The notes under the pieces are model-generated. The model did no database searches, was not told where the DNA came from, and saw only the letters and a program-made list of their open reading frames with translations. Shown here piece after piece: positions 23,409-36,500 of a stretch of DNA of 64,000 nucleotides. Position 1 is the first letter of the stretch; each line of letters opens with the position of its first letter. Made by a program: the position numbers and the translations under genes. Origin of the DNA: Helicoverpa zea (Eukaryota; Arthropoda; Insecta; Lepidoptera; Noctuidae); contig NC_061473.1 in assembly GCF_022581195.2 (NCBI RefSeq), forward strand, positions 62,001-126,000, read 5' to 3'.

Positions 23409-24242
23409 ATGGAGTCCCCGCAGATGTACGACGCGGCCGCAGCGCCACCGCCTCCTCCGCAGCCAGACCTCAAAAAGACGGTAGAAGACAAGCGACAGAC
23501 CTTCCCTCCGCCAGACTTAGACGAGCTCAATGGACAGGAAATCAGTTTGGACTTACAGCACCTCATCGAGGACCAGTTCCGAAGTGAGGAGAGCATGGCC
23601 CTCTTCCAGGAGATACTTCCTGGCGGCAAGTCGCCGCAGCCGCGGTACAACCGCACGACGCTGGCGTACATGCCGCAGCCGGTGCACTCGGGCGCGTCCT
23701 ACGCCCCCGTGCAGCCTAGCCAGGGCCACGACCAGGCGCCCCCCATCAAGGAGGAGCCGCCCGAGCCCCACGACTACCGGCGCTCCGTGACCTGTGCGCA
23801 GTACACCGGCCAGTACAACCCTCAGCCGACCGTCGGCGTCAGTGGACCCTACGGCGGGGGATTCACGCCGCTACCTCCTCTGGGAGCTCCTCTCCTCCCT
23901 CCGCTACTCAAACACAAGCCTGCTCCAGTGAGGCGCTCATCTGGGAAAGTGCTGGACAAAGGTACAGATGAGTACAGAAGGCGACGCGAGCGAAATAACA
24001 TAGCGGTGAGGAAGTCGCGTGAGAAAGCAAAAGTGCGCTCCCGAGAGGTGGAGGAGAAGGTGAAGACACTTCTGAGAGAGAAGGAGGTGTTGCTGAAGAG
24101 GCTGGAGGCGGTGTCGGGCGAGCTGAGCCTGCACAAGCAGATGTACGTGCATCTGATCAACCTGAACCACCCGGAGATCACGGAGCTGTGCCGCTCCATG
24201 CTGCAGCTGGGCGCGCCGCAAGCGCCTGATCACTCACTTTGA
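23409..24242 (+). CDS. C/EBP-family bZIP transcription factor, intronless
   Basis: The 277-residue protein is a nuclear basic-leucine-zipper regulator of the C/EBP family, related to Drosophila slow border cells (slbo) and the silkmoth chorion C/EBP. These bind ATTGCNNAAT-type sites as dimers and act in ovarian follicle, fat-body and stress gene control. The start is the first in-frame ATG (context GCGGGATGG); the open frame upstream contains no ATG. An activation-type region with FPPPDLDELNG and LDLQHLIEDQF occupies residues ~32-57. IKEEPPEP at residues ~113-120 fits the sumoylation consensus. A Gly/Pro-rich linker follows. The basic region starts at D187 (DEYRRRRERNNIAVRKSR), then a heptad zipper runs from VEEKV to about residue 250. 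The NNIAVRKSR core is diagnostic. Strong codon bias and lack of introns fit the family. A strong splice-donor-like sequence follows the stop. Confidence 0.92.
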   Translation: MESPQMYDAAAAPPPPPQPDLKKTVEDKRQTFPPPDLDELNGQEISLDLQHLIEDQFRSEESMALFQEILPGGKSPQPRYNRTTLAYMPQPVHSGASYAPVQPSQGHDQAPPIKEEPPEPHDYRRSVTCAQYTGQYNPQPTVGVSGPYGGGFTPLPPLGAPLLPPLLKHKPAPVRRSSGKVLDKGTDEYRRRRERNNIAVRKSREKAKVRSREVEEKVKTLLREKEVLLKRLEAVSGELSLHKQMYVHLINLNHPEITELCRSMLQLGAPQAPDHSL

Positions 24243-27200
24243 CCATTATAGGTGAGTACTCATAGTGCGCCTGCATCGTGCTGTGTTGTGTTCTGTGATT
24301 ATTTGGTGCGAGCATGGAAACTCGTAAATCACACGGTGTAAAGGAAAAAGGTTTCTTGTATTTTATGAGTTCGTTACGCAATTTGTTTATTGTAGTAGTT
24401 GAGAGTTGTCGTTCAGTTAGAGTGTTTGATTGTAAACCGGCTGAATTTGGGGCATCGCCGTCTGTGGAACTGAAACGCACGCTGTGTTTGGTTGTATTAT
24501 GTTATTTTCTTTTATTATTGTTTTATCGGGACTATTCTTGTTGTTTTTGATATTTCAGCTTTCATTTTGTGTTATTGTTTTTCTTTCTATATTCTATCTT
24601 GTATTTGTGTCCTAGCTGACTTTCTTCGATAGTGTAATTTGACTTATCGTCTACCCTTATTACACAGTGAGTTAGTGGTTAATTATGACTTTTATCTAGA
24701 TGATCTGATTACTCTCTATTTAAATGCCCACACTATTGGTTTTGGTTAAAGTGAATTGGGATGGCCTAGTTTTATCTAAGTGTTTGCATATTATCGTGAA
24801 GTTAATTCTTGGCTATTTCAAGCACATAGGTACTTACATTCTGTTTGTTTAACTTATGTTTTGCGTTGTTTTCTATCAGTGTACCAAGTGATGGCACAGT
24901 TAGCATGTTTATGTTGCAATAATGTCCCGTGTGGTGCAAGCCTAAGTGATAGATTGCTAATCGTCTCTCAGTTAAGTTTTTTCCTTGAGTTGACCGATAA
25001 GTAGCGCCGACTACGATGTACATAAACGATGTTCCGACATGCGTCTCACTTGAAATCGATTGATTGATTACTCGTTAAAGTATGTCAAATGAAGAAAGAA
25101 GCCATTCATTATTTTGATTGCATTTATTCCAAGATTAGCACACATTTCTACTTTTTTGTGAAAACTCTCTTAAAATCATAAAGTAGGTCCTTCGAGTCAG
25201 GATGTTATGATGAAGTAAGAGTAAACTCGTATTAGTAAGATTTTCTGGTCACGTGTTCCTGAAGCATAATGTTTTTTCAAAACTCAAGTTATTATAGTTC
25301 GTTTACTATTGTTACGTTAGATTGCACGTGATTTTCAATAATAAGCTCACGTTTCATCTGAATCATTGAGAAAGTTATGTTTAGCATTAGCTTATGGATA
25401 TCAAAGACGTGGCTCAGTTCACATTTATTTGCAGCGGCGGATCAACTTGTCTCTTGCATAATATTCGTATCATGAGGTACTAGGGTCGCATCACTTCTTA
25501 GAAGACGTCTTTGAACTTTACTGCAGATTACGATCTCTGGCTTTTGCAGTACCGTACTGGATTCAAATCTCTATGAAATTTATGACAGCCTGGTATGTTT
25601 CCTAACGGTAGCCAGTTTACGTTGGTGGTGCCAGATCCATTCATGCAGACTTAGTATTCATGTCTGACAGCATACTATCAAAGTTGATAAAATTGTTGCT
25701 GAAATGACTAAACTGGAATTAAGAAAATTCAAAATAGGTACTTCTATTTAGAATATTGTCAAAAATGATAAAAGGTTCAAAAGAAAAGTTTGCATCTTTA
25801 TCTAACTCCATAGAGAGAAAAAGGATCGCATTCATTTTGTGAAAGGACCGCGCGACCCACTTCCAGTGTTTATTTTTCCAATCTTACGATGTGATGAAAA
25901 TCACGCGCCCTTTTAATTATTTATTTTGGTTCTTATTATAATGGATTAAGGTTGAATATTAACTTGAGTCGCGAGTGTAGTAGGCGCTTTGCGAACCAAA
26001 TGAAGTTACTGTCACTTTCGAAGCGACCATATGTTAGTGTATGTGATTGGGTTACGATATACGTCCATTAGATTATTATCAGTGTGAGACATAATGAACA
26101 CCCTGTATAACCACACTTCGCAAAACGTTTGGTATCTCTCGGCAGTTGGCTCGGCTCGGCAGGGATAGTCGAAAAAGTATTTTCTCGACAGATAAGGAAT
26201 GCTCACTGGCACTCCAATCGTTTAACAAAATATCGTCGTGTATGACCGTGCACAAAACATAATAAGTTGACGTAGGTACATAATATCCGTAATCGGTAGC
26301 TGATACAAAAATAATCGCACTTCCTTCAGAAGTGGCCTTAACCCTACATAGATAAGTTTCGCGGTATTACATAAATGATAACGTGAATATTTGCAAAAAA
26401 GATTATCTTTACTTAAATGGCAATGGCCGAATGATTGCTTTCAGATAACTGCGGAAACTCAACTAAAGCCGAGGAAAGTTACGTTTGTTTGCTCAAAGAT
26501 TATGTAAAAATAGCCAACGGACAAATACACACTGAAACTGTACAATAACTGTCTCACTTACTCTAATCATGCTTAGGACTGCCTTTTTTGAGAACTAGAA
26601 TTATATAATTATAGGTGATCTTTGACATCATCACTGATAATTCCTAATCTAATTAAGAAAATAATATTCCAAAAAATAAGATATTTTGATTACTCAATTT
26701 TCTTCAAAATATGGTAATTGTGTAGCATACGCGCTACAGATATCAATAATTAATTTATCATAAGCTGCTGCCACGGAGACCTTTGGCTTTTAACATTAAC
26801 ATTGTAAATTATACGAATTTTAATGTATTCCGGCTCTAGCCAATTTGAATTCTAACTTCAGTTCCTTGCTGCCTATATTGTCCTGGTACTTAGGCATTAT
26901 ACTTGGATACTAACTGCACTACCTTGTTTTATGTTGTGACCAAAAGACCAAAAAGCAAGAAGAATTTTGATTAATAAAATGCTTATTATATATTTCGGCA
27001 ATTTTACAGGATTGAATAACATCCTGTAACATATTAAAAGTGTCCCAAAGGACCTACATATTTCCATCTAACTGCTGCATAATGTATTAATCATTCTATT
27101 TTAATAAAAGTTAGAAAATATTACGTAATTAACAAGTTTTTAACTATTTTGAAATTAATTGTTTTCTTTTTTAGTAAGTTTTCCTGTAAGATTTTCAATA

Positions 27201-30200
27201 CTTTAAGTAAGGTTTTCCGTTTTTGTTACTTTATGCCTTTTAAAAACTTATATTGAAATGTTTAATATTTATGTAATGTAAAGTTGACACGATTTCTGTG
27301 CTAGATGTGCTTAATTAACGATTTTCTAATATTGACCGCGTTGTGCCTGAGTGACGTCAAGAGTGTGCCGATTATGTGTTTTGTGTGAATAAGCCTAATT
27401 GCCGGTTAATTATAGATCACCAGTACCTTTTGTGTTACTCACTTTATTCAATATTGGAAGCATTTTACATCAGGCTTAATAAGATCAGGCAAAAAATCGT
27501 CATTAAAAGGGACAGCCTACTCACTATACCTACAGTAAGCAAACTAATTTGTTTTTGTTACAAGAAGTGGACAAAAGCTGTGTATCTGAGAGCGTCGTAG
27601 TGAATACATGCGGTTGCTAACAAACTATCTAGGTTACTAAATACATTTGTTTCTTTGCTTCTCACCGTCGCGTTTGCTATTTTTGTTGCTATCGTATAGT
27701 TTCACTTAAGTTGAACTCAACTACAACCGACATTATTATCCCTTTTGCCTTTAAATTCAAGGCAAGATTTAAAGGACAACATTTAAAAGTCGAAGGTTCT
27801 AATGTTTTTTGTGTGTTTACACGTGTTTCAGTGCCTTTATATAAAGAGAACACAGATCATAGTTTTATTTAGTTTACATTGCTTGATAAGTGATCTTTGT
27901 CCTTGAAAATCAGGAAGTAGTAGGAAGAAGGAATCTCATCTCCGAGGAGCCAACCAGGCCAGCATGTGTGTTCAGCATATGTTCGTTAGTGAAGCAGCGT
28001 GAACAGTAGTCAACAGGCCTCTTGGAAAAGGAGCATAACTCTTTAGTGCCGGATCGAAATATTTAGTATTCAAATTCGTTTGTGCAAAACGTTGTCTGAC
28101 GGCGACTTTCGTTTTCACCGATGCGTCATCGCCGCAGGAAACTCTACCTTATCGCCGACAAATTAAGTCACTTTTTGGGCTGTCAAAGTTGAAATTTTCG
28201 CCTCTCGTGCCCTACTTAATGGCTTCCGTCGGTTTGACTTGTTGATTTTAACTATTTTATGTTTGCACGCTTATGGAACAATAGTTTGCGAGGTTTTCAA
28301 TGTATTTGAAATTTAGAAACTGAACACTAGTAGCAGAGTTCAGGCGTAGACGCTAATTACGTAGCTTCCACTTGATAAACTCCGTGTAAAATTTCGGCGA
28401 ACCGGTTTCCCTCCGCAGTCGGCGAAACTCTGTTGACGTTGTGCGCTCCTGGTACATGACTCGATTCGCTACGAAGCCTTCTTTTCTGTGCATGGCCTTT
28501 GATCCTTTATTAAGTTCAAAAGTTCACATTTTCAGTTTCAAATTTTCAACTGGATTTTATGTTGCTGACCCACATGTTTCATTTTATGATATTAATATAG
28601 ATCCTCGGATAAGTTCTAAAGGCACTCTCTTCTAACTTATGATGACTTATGTGTTCCTAGTGCTTTAGACAACAATGACCTTCCGCGAAGTTTCTTTTTT
28701 TAGTTTTCACTTTCTTATAACGGGTTCATTTGGATAGACCTCGATAGTCTTTAATTAAATTCTTCAATTTTGGACAGAAATCCTTGAAAAGCTCTAAAAA
28801 GCATAAACCAGTCAAGAAGTTCCAAAGCAAGATTCACGAAATTAAAGTGAAGGTTTATGTTTCGCGAGTTTAATAACAGAATTGTTGGTGTAGGTCGGCA
28901 ACGAGCAAAACATCTTGTAAACACTGAGTATTGCCGAAATATCACTCAGTTGAAGTTGTAATATAAAACATTCGCGTGGGCGAATCTCAACAAGCTCTAC
29001 TTTCGCGACTACGCATTCAAGATATCGCTTTCGTATTTAGTTTTGATTTTTGATGTTCACGATTTCCAAAATGTGACCATTGAATAAATCTAGATAGATT
29101 GAATTACAATAACGGAATTATAATACAATAATTATTATAACGGTGTTGGAGTATAAAAAAAAATCTGGATTCTTATTTAGAATTTTTCCATAAATTGTAA
29201 TGTGCGGAATACAATTAAACTGAGATTAGTTAGGTAAGGTGCCTACATAATTTGGATAATTAAAATAACTAAGTCAACAAGCACAATTCATTAATTATTG
29301 TAGTGATTAACAAACACCAACATAAAAGCTTGGATTTCCTCGGCTTACATTAGCGCAGTAATGGATTTTCTCACATAATGTTAGGTTGATTAGTCGAACA
29401 GATTCGAACATTTGCATTGACATATAATATTTGTGGACGCAAACAGCCTACTGCCTACACTGCGATGAATCAACGGGAGATTAACGCGCTGCGCATGTGG
29501 GCGTGAGCTGTGCGTGTGTGCGTGAGCTCGCTTCACTTTCACTTTTTTTCGTTAATATGCCTTTTGTGTTTTTGGATGATGTTATGCTGTAAGGAATCAT
29601 GATGCACCAACTTATTCTTGGGCTTATATAAAATGAACTTTTGAATGGTCTTTTCATCTATAACTTATGTTTGACTCAGTAACTAAATTACGTCCCACGA
29701 CAACTTAATTTACCAATATAAACTTGCAGTAACTTTTAACATGACTATGGGCTGTTAAGTTATTATTTTTTCAAGCCAATTTAGATTCTAGAATCCACCA
29801 GACATCCGTTTGCAACTTACAAAATGGCTAAGCAGAACAGAGGCCTGCGGTGCCAACCGGCGCGCGCGCCGCTTTGCGCAACCCGCCGTATGTGTGTCAA
29901 ACGATCGACGAACGACTTATGTCATGCAAGAGAATGTTGCCTTTATTTGTTTTTCTATTTTTATTGGATATTTTTCTATCACACAAAAGTATAAACACAA
30001 CTTTTCCCATTTTTTTAACATAATGATATAGGTGACTAATATTGATTTCAATTTGTAGAGGTATATGTCAGGTTATGTTATCGGATGTATAAGATATTGA
30101 CAAGCGGTTGGTTTACGAGCATCGCCTACGACTTACCACGACTGAGTAATATCTTATTCTCGAATTAAATTTACTTTGACGTCTAACAAGAATAGTGTCA

Positions 30201-33200
30201 AATTCACTGTCTTTACATTGTCTGTTTATTCAGAAATGTATTTTTTAGCTTACAATCAATTTATACGAGCGAAACAATTAATATTCAAACAATAAATCTT
30301 TGTACTCTAATTAACACTGTCCTACTTTGCAGAAACACTACAGTAACTTAATTGACCACAAAAATAAATCACAAAAATTCTATAATATAAATATGTTTTT
30401 TGTCGTGGTTCAGGTATTGCATGACGCGTCACTCAGGCGCAGGAGCGGCCGCCATGTTGGAAAGTTTTCGGCAATGTCCGGGGAAATCTGTGACGCGCAC
30501 TATACGATTATATTTGTATACGCCTTTAATTTGACGAACTTAATACTTTTCCTAAAAACAATTTGAATTTTGGCAAAATGACCAATTTAAAGTTTTAGCT
30601 TTAAGTAGATCAGAAGAGGAAATAAAGATACTAGTAGATCAACGTTTAAAGCTTGGATTCTGACCTCTTAATTGTACCAGGAATACATAGGACATAGGAG
30701 CTTTAATCTCAGAGCTTAGCATCTGGTCCTAGCTCCCAAACAAAACGTAAAGTGTAAGATAAGTAGAACCGGGTCAAGCAGTCAGAAATAATATTTTAGG
30801 TATTCAATGTAAGACATACCTCCCATTACACTACAGCAAAATAACTGTCTTAGTCCATACTCCATTCATGAAAACCTTAGCAAAATCAGAGATTTTTCTA
30901 TGGGAAATCCATGTAAATGTAAAATCAATAAGTCCAAGTGAACAATGTTAAAACAAGATGATTCACGACTAAATATACATTCCACGCTTCAATGAACCAG
31001 TGATAAGGAACAGGAAGGACGATAATATTAGTTACAGTTTGAAATAATTCCGTCACACGCGAATTTCAATGGCCTTATTAATTAAATATCATTGCCATAG
31101 TTAAAATAGTTCACGATGATAAAACGACAAAGCATAATTACAATTTCAATGTGACCCACATCTGCAACCTAAAAACTCTTATGTACTTCTTCAATCTTTA
31201 TACCTTCTTTTCATTTCTGCAAGCCTGGTAACTAAAATCTCCAGTTAAATGTCCGACCCGCTGCTGGCCACGTGTTTTTGCTCAGACAATTCCTTGTCAA
31301 GTTATCACTTTGTGTTGTTGAAGTAGATAATAAAATAAGCGACTAGCAGCGTAGTTTCGGGCTGATACTTATTTTATTTTACAGTCAAAGAGAGTTCATA
31401 TGCCGTGGTGGTAAAGCAATTGACTCCAAGCCCTTTCAAGGCCACTTAATGTAGTAAAATAGGTCGCGAGATTGAATGCGATAGGCTATCAACTGGCCGC
31501 TTCCCAGTACATGCCTGTGTCATGTAATCAGCGCTTACAATAGGCCTGATGGGCTTTTTATCATCATTGGTTCAGCATTCAGGACTGTTTTACCTTTCTT
31601 AACTCTTTTGTCAAAAATTGATGTAGTGATGTGTCCTGAGCTGTTAAGATCCTTAGATTTATTTCGAAGTCTTAGGAATTTTAAGAGTTTCTCAGTATCC
31701 CGGAACTGAACCAACTAGTTTTGCTATTAAAGTATTACGTAGAATTTTGTAAGCGAAAATCGATCGAAATTTCCGCAAAACATAAACAGTTGAAACGAAT
31801 CGAGAAAAATGTTAGGTAAGTAAAACCTTACGGAGTCGAGTTGGTAAGTATTCACGTGGGTTTAGCGGTGACTTTCAGCTACGAGGAAACTGGAAATATT
31901 GATCAAGTCTCGACGTTACGAGACTTTTCCTTATGAGCTAACCTCCGGATAGAAGAACCCTTCTTGTTACAAACTGCAATTTACTGCAAATTAGTACAGT
32001 TGCAATATTTCCTTCTTTGCTTTTCACCTTTATGATCGAGCTCCAAATTTTTTTATCGAATCTATCCCTACGATCTACTCTTTCTATTTTTGCTTGTTTC
32101 CTCTTTCCCCACGCAGCTGGTCGCTAAAACAAAGCAAGCTGAGCTTACAAAAGGTCATAACATTCGCCCACCTGTTCGCGTCACACGATTCCTTTGAGGA
32201 GTTCCCGCAGCACTGATCACGTGAGGCGACCCGCCTTCCTTCCCCTAACTGTTATTGTTGTTCTGGACTCAGCATTTCGTAACCTCTTTACAGGGTATGT
32301 TTTTTGTATATTTGAGAATTTAAGATGTGAATGTATTTAAAGGTGGTCTAAAAAAACGAAAAGAATAAAAAAAACTACTTTTTTCATCCTATTTATTGAT
32401 TAATGTAAGATAAGATCAAAAGTCTTGCGATAAATGAACAAAGACCTATATTGCTAAAGTGAAATGTGTTCAGGAAACGCCGAGCAAAACTTATTAAAGA
32501 TAAGCAGTCGATTGCACATAATAAATCAACAAAAATACGCAAATAAGTCTCGAATAATCCAGTATTTACGAAATGAAATCAACAAGGGCACAAATGTTTT
32601 GAAATTTTAGCTTTTTGCTTGTAAACTCTTTGCTGGGCTTCTCTTTGTGGGCTGCCCAAAAGAATTAGTTTCCCCTTGAGCCACGTTTTTTTTGCACATT
32701 TCGAGTCACGTGGCTCTGTTTGGGCGCACCACGCTCCGCTCCTGCGAGTCACATGTTCCTCGCTGTGGGACCGAGGGGTCGAAGGTGCACGTTTAAGATA
32801 TTATTATTTTTTAATGTTTTGGAAACAATAGGCTTTTTAATTTGTTCCGAGTTTGGGCACAAAGTAATGCCGTATTACGGCAAGCTTGAGGAAGTTGTGC
32901 ACAGGTGGGCAAAACTGTAACATTATTAGATCATTCCTGTGAGGTAATTTCATCACAAACAGTTCTGTTAAACTTTAATTCTCTTTGAGTTTTCACTTTT
33001 ATTTGTTTACGTATGAAAGTTCCAGTGTTCCTATTTTTGATTTTATTCGGTGATTGTTACTTGAATTTTGTTGAAAAGGGTTATTAGTTTGGTCAACATT
33101 GTCTTATTTTGGTCTGATGTCAGGATTCGGATCGTTCATAAATATCTGAGTCATTTTAGCAGTTTTGTTTCAGCACATTTGGTTTGTAAGTGATACACTT

Positions 33201-34392
33201 ATCACTTTGTTCGAACTATTGCATCTTTGACTTTCAGCTTATTATTAAGGAGGAAAGATAAACTTCTGTCTGTTTGAAAATAAGGGTCAACCGATGTTTC
33301 CTAAACTTTAACTGATGCTTGTTAGCCTTATTTCTATGTATAAGACGTCAACTATCTTAAGAAGTATTCGCTGCGTCAACAATTTGAAAACCTTTACTAC
33401 AATTGTAAGTACGCACTCATTCATAGCTGAGTATTTAGGGCACGCAGATAATAATGACACACATTCCTTATCAAATCACTAAACAAACAAACAAACATAT
33501 CTGATAGATCGCCGATAGATATTTGGGTTCAGTAACGTATAAGTAGATTGCGACTAGAAGGACCGGTGTACAAAATAGATAAACATAGAAAAAAACTTCA
33601 TCATAGCGAACTTCTAGGTACTAGGAGTGTATAAATGATATGAGATATCTAATAGAAGAAGCGATGATATGACATGCGTAATAGAGGCACTACTCACCTG
33701 TCGTAACTATTCCTACATGAACTAGTCTCCTCTTAGCTATGACGCCCTGGTATATAGATACTGTACGAATACCTACTTCTGTGTTTGTTTACTATGCTTT
33801 TCGTATGTGTGTAGTGTGTGGTACTTCGTACTTGTAGGCAGACACCAATTTTAAAAAATCATTGTAAAGTATTGTCCAACGCATTCCAAGAGGAAAATAT
33901 TGTATTAGTCATTGAGTGTGAGAATTCCATCCACTTATCTTTGGTAACATATCTTTAGATTACTTTTACTTATTGGTTGGTATCTGTCGATCCGATTCTT
34001 CTAAAGGCGGTTTGTTTGACTTAAAGTTTGGTATATTTTGCGTTTTCAGTTTCCTTTTTTTCGCAATTCTTTCCTACTTTTCTTGTAACGCTTTTATGAA
34101 GGTATATCTTATATGAGGTATATGTATTTTCACTGAATATATTATCACAGATTATATAATAGTTACTGATATTATGCTTTGCTATTCTTACACAAAAGGT
34201 CAAACGCCGTAGTTAGAAATGCATCAGTGGACAGTACACGTTACGTACTAAGATATGCAGTTGATTTGATATGCGCTGTTTTTGTTCCATTCAACGATAT
34301 GTTATCAAAGATTTTAAGGAATTTGTCATTGAATAGCAGAAGATCATGTACATACATTGTTTATTTATGAATCACTATGTTTGTATCGTAGT
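24243..34392. other. 10 kb without a recognised gene, downstream of C/EBP
   Basis: AT-rich throughout. The first AATAAA signals lie far downstream (about 26972 and 27102), so a long or spliced C/EBP 3' UTR is possible. GC-rich islands lie near 29485-29530, 29850-29900 and 30420-30500; the last holds GCGGCCGCCATGTTGG, a good YY1/Pho-type site. An E-box-rich patch is at 32700-32780. The frames here are short and unrecognised. Confidence 0.3.
24252..24257 (+). promoter_or_regulatory. possible 3'-UTR splice donor after the C/EBP stop
   Basis: The sequence ATTATAG|GTGAGT, ten bases after the stop codon, is a near-consensus donor. If used, the C/EBP transcript would carry a 3'-UTR intron. One distant acceptor-like site (TTTGTTCCAG near 38055-38064) has an AATAAA further on near 38371, but the link is speculative. 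Confidence 0.3.
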
Positions 34393-34399
34393 ATTTTGT

Positions 34400-34765
34400 A
34401 AGCCTCGTTGGTCTAGCTGTTGCTAGTGCGGCTGCTAAGCACGAGGTCTCGGGTTCGATTCCCGAGTCGGGCCGAAATCACTTTGTGGGTTTTAGAAGAC
34501 TTTCACAAAGCAGCCCGGAGCCTGGAAGCTGGTGATTGAGACACCCGTGCATCGGAGAGCACGTAAATGTCGGTCCTGCGCCTGATCTCTCTCCGGTCGT
34601 GTCGGATTACCGTCCCATCGGGCTATGAGAGTTAAGGAATAGTGAGTGCACCTGTGTCTGCGCAAATGCTCGTGCACTATAATATGTCCTGCGTAGTTGG
34701 CTAATCTCCTTACATGAGAACAGCCGCCGTAGCCGATAATCGGCTAGGAGGACATCATCATCATC
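34400..34765 (+). mobile_element. tRNA-derived SINE, full-length, plus orientation
   Basis: The element starts with a tRNA-like head (GCCTCGTTGGTCTAGCTGTTG, A-box-like). A perfect B-box, GGGTTCGATTCCC, lies at 34451-34463. The body includes CCCATCGGGCTATGAGAG, and the element ends with GATAATCGGCTAGGAGGACA and a CATCATCATCATC tail. A 7-bp direct repeat, ATTTTGT (34393-34399 and 34766-34772), is a plausible target duplication. Confidence 0.85.
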
Positions 34766-34772
34766 ATTTTGT

Positions 34773-36497
34773 TCAAGTGTTTTTAGTTATTTTTTTCTTG
34801 TCATGTTTATTTAAAAATTGTTTCAAAAATCAAGTTTCGATATTTTTACCAATTCAAATGCGTTAGATAACAAAGATTATCAAAACAGCAATTACTTATA
34901 TAATTTGAGCAGCATACTTTTGTTCCCCCAAAACATTGACCTCTCAAATCATAACGAGCGTGCGTCCGCATGGCCGGCAGCATTCAAAATGACAATCGGC
35001 TCGGTTTGAGCGGCGCAAGCGCCGGTCGGACGCACTTTCACTGCGGGTTCGTGTGCGTGAGCTACCGGAGTGGGCGGGGCCATGTTTTTTTATTAATTTG
35101 GCCCACATTTGGGATTCTGTTACGTCAGCGTGCATCGCACTTGCATCGAACTGGATGTAGGAAGCGTCACGCGAATGCGCGCGCGCAGCCAATGTCATTA
35201 TTGTATAAGTAACGTAATGTGCTGTAAGACTCGTACCGTCGCATGCTTGTTTGTTTACTTTCTGAAATACATGCATCTTGTGCTCCTTTTGTTTATGATG
35301 TTCTAGTCAAACTGCATTTGTCCTGAACTCTCTCGTTGATTCATATCGCCGCTGCGTTCGATTTATTTCACGCGCATACGCTTATCTTAAACATTAATAA
35401 AAGTTGAGATTGATTTAATTTTCCTTCCTGTTTCTGTTCAGGCCAGTCATATCATATACCAAAACATAGAACCTTGTATGTATAACTTTATGAACCTCAA
35501 AACTTACTCTGGGCCTTTGGTCCGCAGACGTGATCACCCGGTTCACATTACCACCTCCATTTCTATCGCTTACCTTATTTATTCTACGTTGTAGAGTTGA
35601 ATGCATTGACATCAAAAATAATTCTCGTTCCTTGTAATCGCTTAGTAGTAAATATAACCATTTTCGCTTTGTTTGTTTTGGAACTAGTTTTATATCGAGT
35701 AGTAGTAGTGTTGTTAATATGCTGTAGTTGAAAGCAAGCCAGATGGTATCTGCTGCTTACCATTCTACTCGGCTTGTGGGAGCACCGGGGAAACATGTCA
35801 CGATGATGCACTTGATAACTAGTTCCTGGAATTCTATACTTCTACTATTTTATCTTTGGTCTATGAGATACTTTCTACTTAATTCACTCAAAAAGTATTT
35901 CATTGCTGTCACTGATTGGTACTTGGAATTAACATGTTTTGGTGTATGTTATCCTGGCAAAGGTACATTATGCGACTGATAATGAGAAAAATATTTGCAT
36001 GTCTGCCGTTTTCAGCAACTATCGTCGATATTCAGTAATTAACGTATTATGTCGAACACTCGATGCTTCTAACTATGTAACTGAAAATTCAATATGTTTG
36101 TATCTATTTAGTGAATCAACCTATTTAACTTGCAACGCCGACATTCAGTCTAACCAGGAGCAACTAAATACAGTACTATGTCGACCTAAATTAATTGATG
36201 TGTGCGTCACACACACTGGTGCACTTCACGACTTCACCGAACACAAAAAACTCACAATCTATTTCAGAGGTCACATGAGTCCCAAGCTAGTATCATAAAA
36301 AAAATCACACAGTGAGGTCAACGACCCGGCCGCCGAAACGCATCGGGTAATGCACTCGCCGGCGCGGGATACCACGGTATTACTTGCTACTTTGACTTTT
36401 GATTGCTTTAATATTTTTATGATCGAATTGAACTGTTGGGCTCTCTGTGTTCCTGGTACTTCGTGTGGAATTCTTTAATGAAGAGACAATATTAATG
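34773..36497. other. non-coding stretch with a CpG-rich imperfect palindrome
   Basis: At 34960-35035 a CpG-rich block contains GTGCGTCCG...CCGGC paired with GCCGG.CGGACGCAC, followed by GGGCGGGGCCATG. It may be a promoter or enhancer. The open frames in 35728-36298 show no recognisable domain and are probably chance. Confidence 0.3.
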
Positions 36498-36500
36498 TTA

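Noticed and set aside
23553..24233. Long minus-strand and alternative-frame ORFs across the C/EBP gene
   Set aside because: They are shadows of a GC-rich coding exon with strong codon bias, without their own family similarity or splice context.
31395..31560. Additional degenerate tRNA-type SINE (CCGTGGTGGTAAAGCAATTG...)
   Set aside because: The B-box (CGCGAGATTGAATGC) is too degenerate, and no tail or target duplication was found.
34400..34475. Functional tRNA gene at a perfect B-box
   Set aside because: The tRNA-like segment runs into a SINE body and a CATCATCATC tail, so it is a SINE head.
35728..36298. Two overlapping plus-strand ORFs of 83 and 119 codons
   Set aside because: Composition is not protein-like, there is no domain, and surrounding sequence is non-coding.
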